Of a stretch of 64,000 nt of DNA, positions 33,175 through 44,814 are shown in pieces. The position numbers were made by a program, and so were the translations under genes. Source of the DNA: Tubulanus polymorphus (lineage: Eukaryota; Nemertea; Palaeonemertea; Tubulaniformes; Tubulanidae); NCBI RefSeq assembly GCF_964204645.1, contig NC_134032.1:8364275-8428274 (forward strand), in the 5' to 3' direction. Within the stretch, counting starts at the first letter, position 1, and every line of letters starts with the position of its first letter. Under the pieces are notes generated by a model. It searched no databases, had not been told where the DNA came from, and saw only the letters and a list, made by a program, of their open reading frames with translations.

Positions 33175-34381
33175 AAAATATTGATTACAATATTTAAACA
33201 TAAAAACACAATCCGCAGTTCCAGATAAAAATACTCCTTGCTAAACTCTCCCACACTATATTCAAGCTTTTGTCCACAAAAGCAGAAAATCAACACACAA
33301 GCCTAGGGAGGTAAAAATATAAAGTCATCTCATTCAACATAAGTCCTGCAATATATCTCTAAAAACTTACATTCCTATTCCATTGCATAATTCTTATAAT
33401 ACTAAAAGGGTAAATACATGGCAAAACATCAGCAACAATCAACATAATCACCTAACAATAGACAGTGACTCATCGATATTGTTATATTAGAAAAAATAAC
33501 CCGAATCCAGGTGTAGTAACATTAATAATCCTTATCATATAAAAATATGAAATACTCATCAAATGATAGATATAGTAAAAAAAAATTCACAGATACAGAA
33601 AAATCACCGCCACCATTTAGCTGCAACATCGGGGCATTAAAAAATACTATAAAACATAGGATATACATTTTTTTTTTTTTTCATAATATAACTATGTACA
33701 ATGATCTGTACCATGAAAGTAATACAAGTTCCATCACATGGGTAAATAGTACGCCAGATCCATATTATACTCGAAAACTTGACATGTAGTATTTTAACTG
33801 AAGGTAACCCTTGACGGAATATAATTAATCAATAACCCAACAAAATTTAGACAACCACAGATTCATTCTCTTTGAAGACGCATTGCACAAAATTCAAGAT
33901 AACCGTCACGACGATTCAAGTTGACCGGTGTGGGGTGGCAACTAACGGACAGCGTAAGTTGTACCAGATCCAGGCGGACACGAGAGAAACATCCCGCACG
34001 AGATAAGTCAGAGCTCACCAAGGGAAGAGACTAATCACGAAACATACTTCAACAAATTCCAGTATTCGAAAAATCGTTCCACCTAATAAAAAGAAATTCA
34101 ACCTAGGAGTATGACACCTGCTATTTCAAGCAAGAGACCGGAAAGGAGAGTTGTGCGCATAACTCATAGCACATATTAGTTGTCTCTTTCGTGCCAAACT
34201 CCTAAAAAAAAAAATACTCCAATCACAGGTGAAACAGCAAAATCGAGTTATGATCCCTTGAAACAGGACCTTCGTTTTCGCGTTTTACCCTGTCTCGTGT
34301 GGGTACGGAAGAACTCGTCCTTGGCCGCCTGGGTAAGATTATCAGAAGGTTGCCACGAATTTGGAGATTTATCGGACCATT
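33175..34381. other. Interior of the gag-only element, non-coding part
   Basis: AT-rich sequence between the gag frame and the left terminal repeat. The open frames present do not resemble retroelement polymerase or integrase. Confidence 0.5.
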
Positions 34382-35167
34382 TTACATAGCAGAGGTGTCT
34401 TTCAAATTCTGTTGAAACTGCTCGGCGATGACGGTCGTAAGAGCCTGCAATTTCTCCACAGCAGGATCCGTTGAAGTTGCAGCAGCGGCTACAACAGGTG
34501 TAGATAACGGCACGAAATTGCTTGATTTTTCGACGGTCAGGGCGATTTTTCGCAGTTTCGGCATACTATCGGGCAAATGTCCAGCTACAGTCGCCGCAAT
34601 TCGTGGCTGTAACCCTTGTATTGCCCGCGAAACGATTTGTTGCGGGGTCAGTGACGATTGTGACGCGAGAATGTCGATACGGTTAAGATAATCGTTCACC
34701 GACTCGTTTTGCGCTTGCATAATATTGGTCGTAAGCAACTGGTCCTCCAACGGCTGAAAGCGCTCTTTCAGTGCCGCTTTTAACTTATTGATATCTAGTT
34801 GGTCGGCAACCGGGAGGCTGTTCTTGATATTGGCCGCATGGTGCCCTAAATGATACCAAAACACATCGACGTGTTTCTCCGCTGGTACGTTGTTCAGCCT
34901 GAGATATTGGTCGAAACGATCCAACCAGGCTGGTACATTGGTACCATACCCGACGCCAAAATAATCCAAACTAACTTTCGGCATATTGCTTTGTTCGTCC
35001 CGTACTAACGCGTGCGCCTCCTGATTGTCCGTGCTGTGCACACGTATATCGACGGGCTGCAGACTTACCGGAGAGCTCGGTACAGCCAAACTCCAGAGAG
35101 GATCGTTCCTCGAAGTCGTCGATCTTGTTATCCTGCCGTTGTTTTGTGCTACCGAGCGAGGATTCAT
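34382..35167 (-). CDS. Gag-like protein of LTR-type retroelement
   Basis: The intact 261-residue frame starts MNPRSVAQNNGR 40 bp inside the 35208 repeat. Residues about 65-170 hold a retrotransposon-gag core (VSLDYFGVGYGTNVPAWLD, then VFWYHLGHHAANI and LKAALKERFQPL). There is no zinc knuckle and no protease. The C-terminus is Ala/Thr-rich and the frame ends EQFQQNLKDTSAM. It should be a capsid-type protein that packages element RNA in the cytoplasm. An undamaged frame suggests fairly recent activity. Confidence 0.75.
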   Translation of the reverse strand: MNPRSVAQNNGRITRSTTSRNDPLWSLAVPSSPVSLQPVDIRVHSTDNQEAHALVRDEQSNMPKVSLDYFGVGYGTNVPAWLDRFDQYLRLNNVPAEKHVDVFWYHLGHHAANIKNSLPVADQLDINKLKAALKERFQPLEDQLLTTNIMQAQNESVNDYLNRIDILASQSSLTPQQIVSRAIQGLQPRIAATVAGHLPDSMPKLRKIALTVEKSSNFVPLSTPVVAAAATSTDPAVEKLQALTTVIAEQFQQNLKDTSAM

Positions 35168-35207
35168 TTGCGAGAGGTTTCGGAAATCGTTAAAGGGTTC
35201 TCACCAT

Positions 35208-36080
35208 TTTAGCAACGGACTTTTTGCGCGTTGCCAATTTTACAAAAACTGAAAATTCAAACGATTGAATTTATGTGTTAATACCAGTTTATTTTACGTC
35301 TTAATCAGTTGGATAGCAGGCACAGAGTGATGATAATTAGTTACAGTATACACAGAATAGAATCGAATATTATACTACTTGATTACTCATACTTCATCAG
35401 ATCGTAACTGAGATTGTCCTAAAATGACTTTTCTTTAACTACATACTTAATACAAACGCCTATTTCTACAAACAAATAATCATTAGCCGTCATTTTAGAT
35501 TAAATACCTAATCTATAAAAATTGACTCTCAGTACCAAATGTACGTGTTACATAAAGGTCTGATTTCTCAGCTAAGCCTAGGTACACATTTATGCCAAAA
35601 CATATATAAGATTTAACTATGAAAAATGGATGTAACTCACCTGAAAATTCAAACGATTGAATTTATGTGTTAATACCAGTTTATTTTACGTCTTAATCAG
35701 TTGGATAGCAGGCACAGAGTGATCAAATCTGTGCTGCCAAAAACCAAGTTGATTAAGACACTCCCATCAAGAAATTAGTGACCAAAACTTCTAGCGATTG
35801 GTTCATCCAAATCTTAGTGACCTATTAAGACACTAATTACCTGATGAGAGCTAAACTAGTTGCGAGGGCAGGTGAGTTGAGAGTTGTTTATATTGCTATT
35901 ACATCACTTATTCAAAAATAGTGCCAGTTCGCTAGGCAGACAAAATACTCAATAAACAAGACAGCCTACTTGAGCTGCCAAAACGGTATCCGGGTAAAAG
36001 TGACAAAGACTAAGGGTTAGATCCATTAATGGACATAGGAAAAATCTACAAATATGTTTTCTTAGCTACAAATGACCTGG
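35208..36080 (-). repeat. Terminal repeat of the gag-only element (right copy)
   Basis: It is the same sequence as 32302-33174 with a few base changes. The internal 80-bp block occurs at about 35251 and 35642. On the minus strand this copy lies upstream of gag and so would drive its transcription. Confidence 0.85.
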
Positions 36081-36341
36081 CCGCTGGGGTCTGGGTGCCC
36101 TCCCCAGAAAAATCTAAAGAGATAATTATCATCTTTTAAAACGTGAATCATCTTTTAAACGTGAATCATCTTTTTAATCTCATTGTTTAAGTCATCAAAC
36201 AACTGGCTTCCACCGTAAAAACTAGTTTCATATAGCAAATATATACCTGTCCACCGAATAGTACAAGCGTTGGTGGAAAGTAGGTTAACATAAATGCAAG
36301 AGTGCGATATCGTGCCATGCCGTTTGTGGTACTGTCGATAT

Positions 36342-36384
36342 GTGACACCAACTCAGGACACAGGCTTCCGTCACGCGCTATTCG
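36342..36384 (+). promoter_or_regulatory. Conserved 43-bp upstream block of family 2 receptors
   Basis: These 43 bases, starting GTGACACCAACTCAGGACAC, are identical to 60831-60873. Each block sits about 110-150 bp before the receptor ATG, while the sequence on either side has diverged. It may be a promoter or 5'-UTR element, or chance conservation after a recent duplication. Confidence 0.4.
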
Positions 36385-36492
36385 CATTTTTCGTATGCGC
36401 TTTTTTGCGTGCACATGGAATGAAACATCACATTTTCCTCAGGTGAGGTCACACGATATGCGCTCGTATTCACGCAAATCGTCTCGCGTATT

Positions 36493-37123
36493 ATGTCGAA
36501 TGATTCAGCCGCGTGCGACGATGAACTAAGTATTCCAGATAACTTCATACAAAGTGTAACTTTCCTGCCGATTATCATAACAATCGGTATTTTCCTGAAC
36601 AGTCTGAACATTACTATTCTCAAACGCCAGTCATCGCAGCACAGGTCGCTGTTTCTCCTCAGAGCGTTAGCCGTTGCCGATATTTCTTTTCTGGTCGTGA
36701 AATTTTTTCGCGAATTCTTACGTCAATTGCTGAACGTCGCGGTCTATGGACCCGCGTTTCAAAACAAAATGGAGACAAGACAAAATGGAGAAAGGCTCCA
36801 GTGAAAAATTTTTCGGATTCTATATGCTGTATTTTCCAATGGTGATCTTTAACCGATCGACTAAGTTGACGAGGAACTGGATAACGGTGCTGATAGCTAC
36901 GGAACGAGTTGTTAGTCTCGGTTTCCCGTTGTTCGCCCAGGCTCATATAACCGAACGCCGTTTATATGTTTGTATTTGTATACAGTATGTTTTATTCGCT
37001 TGTTTCGCCATTGGATTCATGTTAAATATAGGACATTCTACTTATGGGTTTGATGTCTGTACGGGAATTTACATTCCATTGCTCACCAAAAGGAAATTAA
37101 ATCGAGTAGAAAATTCCGTTTAT
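36493..37123 (+). pseudogene. GPCR family 2, 5' part, split by a transposon
   Basis: It is collinear with the receptor at 60982 (starts MSNDSAACDDELSI; TM1 LPIIITIGIFLNSLNI; TM2 LLRALAVADISFLVV). A 10-bp insertion around 36775-36800, where AAAATGGAGA is doubled, shifts the frame between TM2 and TM3. From 36820 the other frame continues (FFGFYMLYFPMVIFN) to LLTKRKLN before TM5. At 37123 the coding sequence stops at the edge of the 8.2-kb element, with GTTTAT duplicated. The remainder resumes at 45353. Confidence 0.93.
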
Positions 37124-37525
37124 TATGGTGGCTGATAAGGGCCATAGCGTAAAATTCCTGGTATGTAAATGAGGGCGCCAGAACGCAGAAACGAAAAAAA
37201 AGTCCAGTTTTCTCTGAAAGTTCGTTTTTGCGCGCCAAAACGGACAATTTTCCGTTTTGGCGCCCCCGCCAAAACAAACTTTCATTTTGGCGCCCCAAAA
37301 CAACGAAAAACGTCGAAATTTCTCTAAAATTTCGTTTTGGCGCGCCAAAACGGAGAATATTCCGTTTTGGCGCCTCCGCCAAAACGAACTTTCATTTTGG
37401 CGCCCCGGCCAAAACAACGAAAAACGTCGAAATTTCTCTGGAAGTTCGTTTTGGCGCGCCAAAACAAAGAAAATTCCGTTTTGGCGCCCCCGCCAAAACG
37501 AACTTTCGTTTTGGCGCCCCGGAAA
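37124..37525. repeat. Left TIR with about 114-bp palindromic subrepeats
   Basis: After the unique 55-bp end there are three units, each with a TTTTGGCGCGCCAAAA palindrome (GGCGCGCC at 37339 and 37453; a degenerate GCGCGCC near 37224) and a GGCGCCCCCGCC block. The spacer contains AACGTCGAAATTTCTCT. The long open frames here, all rich in FWRAK- and ARQNE-type words, come from the repeat and are not genes. Confidence 0.9.
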
Positions 37526-37693
37526 CGTGTCTACTCCAGATGCTGACATACAAATTATGTACATACGCATACGTACTCGTGCACGACCGCTTAATTATAA
37601 TGGACACCGTTCGGTCTTGTATCCTTTTACGTAATAAAGACCAAGTTGCTCAACGGTCGATTTTGCTGTTGATCTTGTTGATGATCTTAACAG

Positions 37694-39893
37694 ATTCCTC
37701 TAGTTGATGATACTGTTAGGAAGCTTTTTGCAGATGGGTTCACAAATGCAGAAATGAGTATTGCCATGTTATTTAACTTTGGAATAACTATTAGGTACGT
37801 ATATATATATACGTAGCTGCAGACAATTGAAATCTATTCTTAGACCATCTAAATGTAGGCCATGGAACAGTGAACGCCACCTCAAACGACAATTGAATAG
37901 GTTAGGTTTGAAAAGGAACAACAATTACGTTCTCAATGACGTAACCGCTGCAGTCGAGGAAAGTAATCCGAATTTTTGAAGTGATGCTTATATCTGATAG
38001 AAATTGAAAATGTCTTTTGGGTTTAAGATTATGTTCTCTGCATTATTACAAGTTGAGCTTGCTGGCAGCGGATGTTGCATGGGATATCGTGCTATGTCAC
38101 AACGTCTCCGTCAACGCTACGGAATAATAGTCCCTAGGTAAGATGTATGATCGGGTGGCTACCTACACGGTTAATTCCTGACATGATAAATGAGGGCACT
38201 AAAGTACCAAAACGCCATTAAAAAAAACTTAATTTCTCGAAAAATATTTTTTTGCCAAATTGAAGAATTGTCAGTTTTGTTACTCCTGACAAAAAGAACT
38301 TTCGAATCGGCCAGCATATGTATAAATGTGTATTTGATTGATGTAAGACCTTTAAGATGAGATCTGGATCACTTCACTCATTTGTTATATGATTGTTTAC
38401 TTCTAGGTCTCTAGTTTCCAATATCCTTCAGAATTTAGACTTCGAAGGAGTACAGAATAGGACCCATGGAGTTTTAAGACGACGACGTTACTTTAAAAAG
38501 GGTCCGAATTATCTTGTCCATCTCGATGGTTATAACAAGCTCAAGCCTTTTGGTTTCCCGATTCATGGGTGTATAGATGGGTAAACATAATATATAATTG
38601 ATATATCCTAAAAGATATTATTTCCACCTATCAACAGCAGAATAGTAAATACGTAAACGATAGTAAATAATTAGAGGCGTCGTTTACAATCTGGCTGTAT
38701 TCAGAACTGCTTTCTTGGATGCTTTAAGTTCAGAATTTGGTTTGTCGAACATGTTCATAATCACAGTCTATATTTAAAAGATTTTCCCGACGAATCCTTT
38801 GGTTAAGAGTTGGAAATACTAATAATGACCCAGAGGTGGTTGCGTGGTACTTTTTAGATTTCGTTCAGGACATTGAAGGTAGATAGAATTGTCATACATA
38901 AATACACAATGTGCCGAAATTATGCCTGTGAAAAATTATCTGTTATCAATCGACGATTAAGATAATACTCTGACCATCATCTTTATATCATCATTCAGCA
39001 GTTCCTCGCTGCATCCGTATGGACGCTGGAACCGAAAATGGCAGAATTGCAGCGATTCAGAAGGCCTTTAGAGCAGAATATGACGACGAAACGTGCGTTC
39101 TTGTGGGTAGATCTACGAGTAATCAGGTTCGTGGAGTCATTAATATGGGTAGATTTGGACAATCTCCATTTCTGCGCTAGAACCAACTTAAGATACTTCA
39201 AAACTCACCAATTATTTTATGTTTCTTTGTTTTAAGCGCATTGAACGATGGTGGCGAAGTCTTCGAAACGAAGTTGTTCAGTTTTGGATGAACATATTTA
39301 AAGATATGGAGGAAAATGGAAGTCTATCTACCGCGGACGTTGTGCACATGTAGGTTAAATACCCGCCTTTAAAGCGCGTGGCGATTTTGTGTGCTCCACG
39401 TAGTAATTTCCCTTTCTCCAATATTTTTCAGTCAAACCTTAAGATATTGTTTTTTTGATTTGATAAATGCCGATCTTTAGGATTTCGTGCAGGAGTGGAA
39501 TACACATGCCATCAGGCCTCAACGAAATGTGGATGTTCCACCCGGAAAACCTGATCTATTATACTTCTCGCCGGAATATTACGGTACGAAATACGCTGTA
39601 TAAAAATGAGCATAGGTTTCTAAGTTTACGATGTTTTTATCACTTCTTGATAATACGAAATAATATTTTCAGGCACGATAGACTACAAATTTCCAGTGGA
39701 CGCTGGACTACTTCAGCAAATTCGAGAGGAATTTTGTAGTAAGCCGAATGAATCGAGAGGCTGTGATCCGGACTTTTCAGCGATGTGTGATCTTATAACG
39801 AGACAGGGACAACAATCAAGACCGACATCAACCCCAGAAGCCGCTGCTTTGTTTGACTGGCTATTAACTCAATTCAGAGAGCATACATGTTAG
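37694..39893 (+). pseudogene. Integrase-core (DDE) transposase, nine exons, one nonsense codon
   Basis: Exons: 37694-37794, 37823-37962, 38053-38137, 38407-38580, 38781-38878, 39002-39126, 39237-39349, 39432-39583, 39673-39893 (stop TAG). All phases agree, giving about 402 residues. An N-terminal HTH-like part (VRKLFADGFTNAEMS) leads to ELAGSGCCMGYRAM, then the DDE core. The first Asp is in YLVHLDGYNKLKPFG, the second in RMDAGTEN, and the Glu in NQRIERWWRSLR. The C-terminal segment includes EWNTHAIRPQRN and PPGKPDLLYFSPEYYG. This is the large invertebrate/fish integrase-core family. A TAG at 39478-39480 in exon 8 breaks the frame. The start exon is uncertain; an ATG at 37600 is possible. The first intron would be only 28 nt. 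Confidence 0.88.
38155..38310. repeat. Degenerate copy of the element's own end inside an intron
   Basis: Between exons 3 and 4, the string GGGTGGCTACC ... TTAATTCCTGACATG ... AAATGAGGGC, then AAAACGCC and AAAAAGAACTTTCG, follows the left TIR word for word in order but is much diverged. It looks like an old solo end or MITE of the same family nested in the intron. Confidence 0.55.
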
Positions 39894-41575
39894 AATCATT
39901 TTTATACGTATCTGTCCTGCACGGTTATGTGTTGTCTGTTCATGATGGATTTCGAAGATTCAAATATATCTATGATATACGTTACGCGTTGAAAAGAATA
40001 TGATTGTAATTTTTCATGGATTCATGCGACTGTTTGGGCTTAGTAATACATCATACTAACACTACCCATGTTTTAATTCGCTATCCAACCCCATCTCAAG
40101 TAGGTGTCTCAGAAATAGCATACACGTGCCATCAATTTACATGGAGAATTATCTGCGAAAGCGTACTCCAGTATCCGCTATTCTCAAAACGCTTCAGAAT
40201 AAATTTGCGTATGGTTCAAAAAGACTTTGTATTAATATACTTATATTATATGTTATAATTTCTTCGAAAAATAAAGATTATTATTATTATTATTATATTA
40301 TATTATTATTATAAGATGTATTTTTGATTAAATTTATTTTGAGAAAGTTCTATGAAGCGGTTGTTTAAAAAGTGGTCTTATGGACAAGTCACATATCTTT
40401 CATCCTCGCATGTCAGGGGTCTGGTATCGCACCCCGAACTCGTTTCCACCACCCCCTGGCCTCACGACGCGTGATTTCATTACTGGCTGAAATACCTCCT
40501 TGTACGCTGATTGGTCCATTTAACGGGAAAACCAACAGAAGCCTATAATGTCGTTTGCTTAAAGCGCTGTGATTGGTACGACCGAATTCTGGTCGGCTAG
40601 TAACGACTCCAACGACTCGCGAGGTCAAGTGGTTCGGGGAACACGGCTTTAGCTTAGTGAATTCGATTCCCACGACAGGTGAAGATGCATACATTGAAAC
40701 CTCGTTACAACGAACCTCTGGGGACCAGAAAATATTGTTCATTTTTACAGATATTTCGTCATATCCAGTGTGAAATTAATCAAATTGTCTAATGTGGGAC
40801 ACAATCTTGTATTTGTTATGTCCGATGAATCGTTGTATCCCACTTAGTTATAACGAGTTCCACTGTATCTCTATATGAATGTGCAATTTTGACAGTATAT
40901 AATTTAATCGTGTTCGAATACGTGCCAATGACACTTTCGTACCACGATATCATTTGCAGCTCAAGTGAAAGTGAGACACCATGAAAGAACGAAAACGCAA
41001 TGAAGTGAAGATATTTGAATATTTTAATCGAAGTATCAAAGTTTCTCTTAAAAGCCTTAAAACATTATCTACGTTTTAATACCGTGTTGATACAATATAT
41101 CAATATGTACTTAAAGATGATTGTCTTACAATTTCGAGACAAAACATAACTTGACAGCAGAGAAGTGGCACCCCCAAATCGCCCTGTTTTCAATACAAAC
41201 AAAAAACGTATTTGGTCATGATTGATGCCCTGATTTGAAACAACATATATAAGGAGCAAGTTTAACAGCTCTCGGTAAGGTTTGACTCGAGAGTTAAGTC
41301 GGTTTTTTTTCAATATTTCCAATGCTTTAACTCTAGAGTCAAACTTAACCGAGAACTGTAGAACCTGGTCAAAATGCACTGCATGAATAATTACTTCTAT
41401 CATTAAAAAGATCGTCACTAAGTAATTCTATGATAAAAGAAACGACATCAGGGCTGGCAATATTAAAAATAAACACACCACTTTTGGCCTAAACAAAAGA
41501 ACTTAAACACGTTTTGATCCAACTTTGAAAATATGAAAATTACGTGGATTACGTCATTTCGTTTCTAGAATAATT
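39894..41575. other. Spacer between the two element genes
   Basis: It holds a TTA microsatellite at 40277-40312. A tRNA-like or SINE-like stretch at about 40590-40690 includes AAGTGGTTCGGGG and a B-box-like GATTCCCACGAC. A hairpin at 41269-41358 has arms CTCGGTAAGGTTTGACTC and GAGTCAAACTTAACCGAG. The two genes converge here (the integrase ends at 39893 on +, the HECT gene at 41576 on -), so both 3' ends face this spacer. Confidence 0.5.
41269..41358. repeat. 90-bp hairpin (MITE-like)
   Basis: The arms CTCGGTAAGGTTTGACTCGA and its near-complement TAGAGTCAAACTTAACCGAG enclose a T-rich loop. ACAG and CTGT also face each other at the outer ends. No coding content. Confidence 0.75.
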
Positions 41576-44101
41576 TTATACGACGTCCATAACCCAAACA
41601 TTGCTCTGGAGAATATTATCGAATTCTTGTTTCAGTTCGACGTATTCGTCATATGTTTCTGGTAACTCCAATATCTGGGCACATGTTCGAGCAACTGGAG
41701 CTCGTTGGAAACCGTCTACCTTAGTAAAGGTCACGTCAATCTTTTGGCAGTTACAGATGTCAGAACCAGTACAATAGCGGAGGAACTTAGACAACATGCT
41801 TTCATCCAATGATCTGACATATCTCTTCAGTAACGTAGCAACATTTGACTGAGGAGCTGACAAAACGTTTGGAAAAGAAAGTAATTCTACCACTTTGCGA
41901 CAGGAGGGTTTAAGATCGAGGTACTGTTTATATGATATTGTTACATATTTCTGTATCATAGGTTTTATACAATCAACTATAAATCTCGGCTTTTGCACCA
42001 ATTCCTGGTGACTAATTTCCCGAATCAACATGGAGAAGTTCTCCTTCGTAGGAAGTTTCCGACATTCATATCCCCCCAGTATGTCTATTATCTCTTCGAC
42101 GTCATTTGCTTCATCATCGAAATTAGCCAATGCGCGTCGAAATACCAGCTCCTCAGACGGAGAAACATATTTCAGGAATGATTCGACCAAGTCTATACTA
42201 TCATCCTGCTGGAAGAGCAATTCGGAAACAAATGGCTGCGCGAGGAATATTGGGAAATATGATGTTTCCTGAAATCCTTTACTGATGATGCGTCCTACAG
42301 CCTCCCATTTCTCTGTGCCATAATCATGGCGTATGAGAGGGATCATCTGACTACTACCCGTCATACATTGACAAGACACTCTCGAAAGACACCGTGTTCT
42401 TCTCCGGCTTCAACATTTCCATTAGGGAGTATCATTCGAGCATTTATTATTTTCCCCATCACCGATGCATCACAAAAAGCGTTTATCATATCTTCGACCA
42501 TGGCTGTTCTGCGAACCAGAAGGTTGTATACTTCCCGTTCAATGCGATTAATCTCTTCTTGTGATAACTCGCCACTCGTCTGTACGCTGAATTGAATTGT
42601 AGGCGTATCAGGCTGTATCAATTCGAAATCATTAAAGTTGATATCTGCTATACCATCACGGGAATGTGTATCATTTGCACCCGTATGTATGCCAACAGCA
42701 CCGGTAGGCACATAACCAGACTGAATCCCGGTCGCAAATAGAGTTGAAAGTGTATGGGCAGATTGGGTATGCGTAGTTAAAACGATAGGTTGAATATCAC
42801 TACTAGCCGAAATTGTAGATGAGGCTGCTGGCGTAAACGACAATGCCGGTTGCATCAACGAAAACATAGGTAAAGTTGACTCAGAAATCGGTGGCTGGTG
42901 GGTATTAGCAAGAAAGGATGACATGGATGGCAAGGATGTTTCATCATCACTATCGTCAACTAAAACAGTTGTGTGAAGATAGAGCCTAATAGGGTTTGTT
43001 TTATGTGCTGCGATGTAGGCCTCTAGACCAAAAACATTACCACACTCAAGATAATCACATAACCGATTACCATTGAAATTTGCTAAGTAATAGCTCACAT
43101 CATTGATTTTTAGGTTCATCGCATTCGATTTGCCGTCTGGAAAAAATAGGTTTAAGAACTCCATGGTTAAGGCCGACAAGTTCATTTCTTTTTTCAGGTC
43201 CAAAGGTCCCGCTTTTGATGGCGTGTTTCCAACCTAGTTTTATTCGTCGTGTATCTTTCTCTGCATTTTTTGTCGTCATTGATTTCTTGGTGCCGGCCTT
43301 CCGTTTTTGAAATTGCGTTCTCAACCTGCACAAAACACTAGATGATCCTGAAAATGAAATAATAAAGGAAAGTGTTATATATTTTAAGTAAACAATTTAC
43401 AAATTTGTAAAAAGATCCATTGATCGCAGACCCGTCGTAAGTCGAATCGCAAGGATAGAACAAGTTCTATTTCAGCGATGAGTTATGCGTCAAATGACCT
43501 TTGGACTCGGCGATGATTGAATCGTTGTCGATCTGACTGTGACAAACGAATCGCCAATAGGCGGTCACGTGTTTACTACCGCTGTTTTTACGACGAGATG
43601 GTCGTCGTAAGTCGACCTCAGCTTAGCTTAATCACGAGAAATAGGAACAAGCCTGCATAACCTCTCTAAAAGTATAACCCTCTGATAGCACAATCTCATG
43701 GACAGGAATTGAATTAGCGTAACGGTCAGTGACAACGGTCATGAAAGTTGGAATTAAGCACGTGATTTATCTTAAAACTCAAATTATTACCTGCACTAGA
43801 CACATTTTCATCTTCTTTAGGCTGAGAATTTACTATCCTACACCTATTCCTTAGCCGGACTCTATCCCCGATAGCTGTAACTTCTGCTGCTTCAAAATCA
43901 CTATCTGTCATGGTCGTGACGTCACTAACACCTATCTGGATGAGAAATTAAAATATGATACATTTTCAGAAGTTATGGCCCTATAGCATTACCAATCGGG
44001 GCAAGTCTGTGTATACATAAAGTATTGAAACACGGTACCTTATTTTCGAGAAACTTTGCAATGTATTGACCTAATCCCAATTCTAGGAGTGTGTTGTCCA
44101 T
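41576..44101 (-). pseudogene. SAM-HECT E3 ubiquitin ligase carried by the transposon (two frameshifts)
   Basis: Exons on the minus strand: 44101-44039, 43935-43791 and 43347-41576. Exons 1 and 2 join in phase to give a SAM-type domain (LLELGLGQYIAKFLENK, then DVTTMTDSDFEAAEV and GDRVRLRNRC). Exon 3 starts basic (KRKAGTKKSMTT, RRIKLGWKH), shifts frame near 43205, continues with LNLFFPDGKSNAMNL and IRLYLHTT, and reaches the HECT N-lobe (HGVFRECL). It shifts again near 42375, with some residues missing, and ends with the C-lobe. The catalytic Cys is present in VARTCAQILELPETY (35 residues from the end). The C-terminus is VWVMDVV. It resembles G2E3-like HECT proteins. HECT enzymes pass ubiquitin to substrates through that Cys; the target here is unknown. 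Confidence 0.85.
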
Positions 44102-44425
44102 CTGTAAAGAAGACATTTACGAATTAACGCCATTGAATGATTATAATTCATTAGTTTTCACTAATGCAGACCGAGCAAAATAATCGTCGCTTACAATGAT
44201 TAGGCAGTACGAGAGAAACGGTTCACGTCGAAAACTTAGAATACTACCAGTACGTGTTATATTGCCTGCGCATACCAGAGAACGACATCGGTTTTTTTGA
44301 TAAGTTTTCAGCCGCCGAAAATCAACCGATTTTTAACATATATTGGCATATGAAAGAACAAAGTTTATGAATAGGCCTATGTGAGCTAAGCAATGCGAGG
44401 CAATGTATAGGATTTAAATGATACC

Positions 44426-44655
44426 AGGGGCTGATCCAGCATTTTTTAAGGAGTGGGGGTCGAGAGGGTACGGTGGTGCTCTGCTGGTCATCCCGAGAAA
44501 TTTTAAAAACTTAGTCCCATTTTCATGCTTTGTAAGCGTTTTTAGGCGCTACTTGATCATCTCATACATTTAAGATGTAGGCCTAACATGTCTACTTTGA
44601 AAAGTAGTTTTCCAAGTGGGAGGGGTTCTCGAGGACCCAAAGCAACCCCTGCATT
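44426..44655. mobile_element. Possible MITE nested in the large element
   Basis: The left CAGGGGCTGATCCAGC and the right GCAACCCCTGC give a short, imperfect inverted match. GTGGGGGTCGAGAG and TCTCGAGGACCC face each other further in. This resembles the CAGG-ended MITE at 31471 in style. Ends are approximate. Confidence 0.45.
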
Positions 44656-44814
44656 TAACCCTGAATAGGCTACATACCTGTTCGTTAGTCCGTTAATGTA
44701 TACACCACCACCATCGACAACGATATGTATTATCACGTATACCTAGATCCGACTCGTAACAAAATCGAAGGGAGACGAATCGGATTTTCAAAGAAAGTTC
44801 GACGTTTTTCGCTG

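Larger units (their letters stand above)
32302..36080 (-). mobile_element. Gag-only LTR-type retroelement
   Basis: Two direct repeats of about 873 bp (32302-33174 and 35208-36080; constant offset 2906, few substitutions) flank a 2-kb interior whose only clear gene is a gag frame on the minus strand. No protease, polymerase or integrase is seen, so it would need helper proteins. A possible primer-binding site, TGGTGAGAACCC, lies beside the 35208 repeat. The repeats do not show clean TG/CA ends, and no target duplication was found, so their exact limits are uncertain. Confidence 0.75.

Noticed and set aside
37097-37707. Long open frames rich in FWRAK- and ARQNE-like words, on both strands
   Set aside because: They are translations of the palindromic subrepeats in the left TIR; the same happens at 44725-45353 in the right TIR.
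40590-40690. tRNA gene
   Set aside because: It has a B-box-like segment but no complete cloverleaf could be drawn; it is listed only as SINE-like within the spacer.
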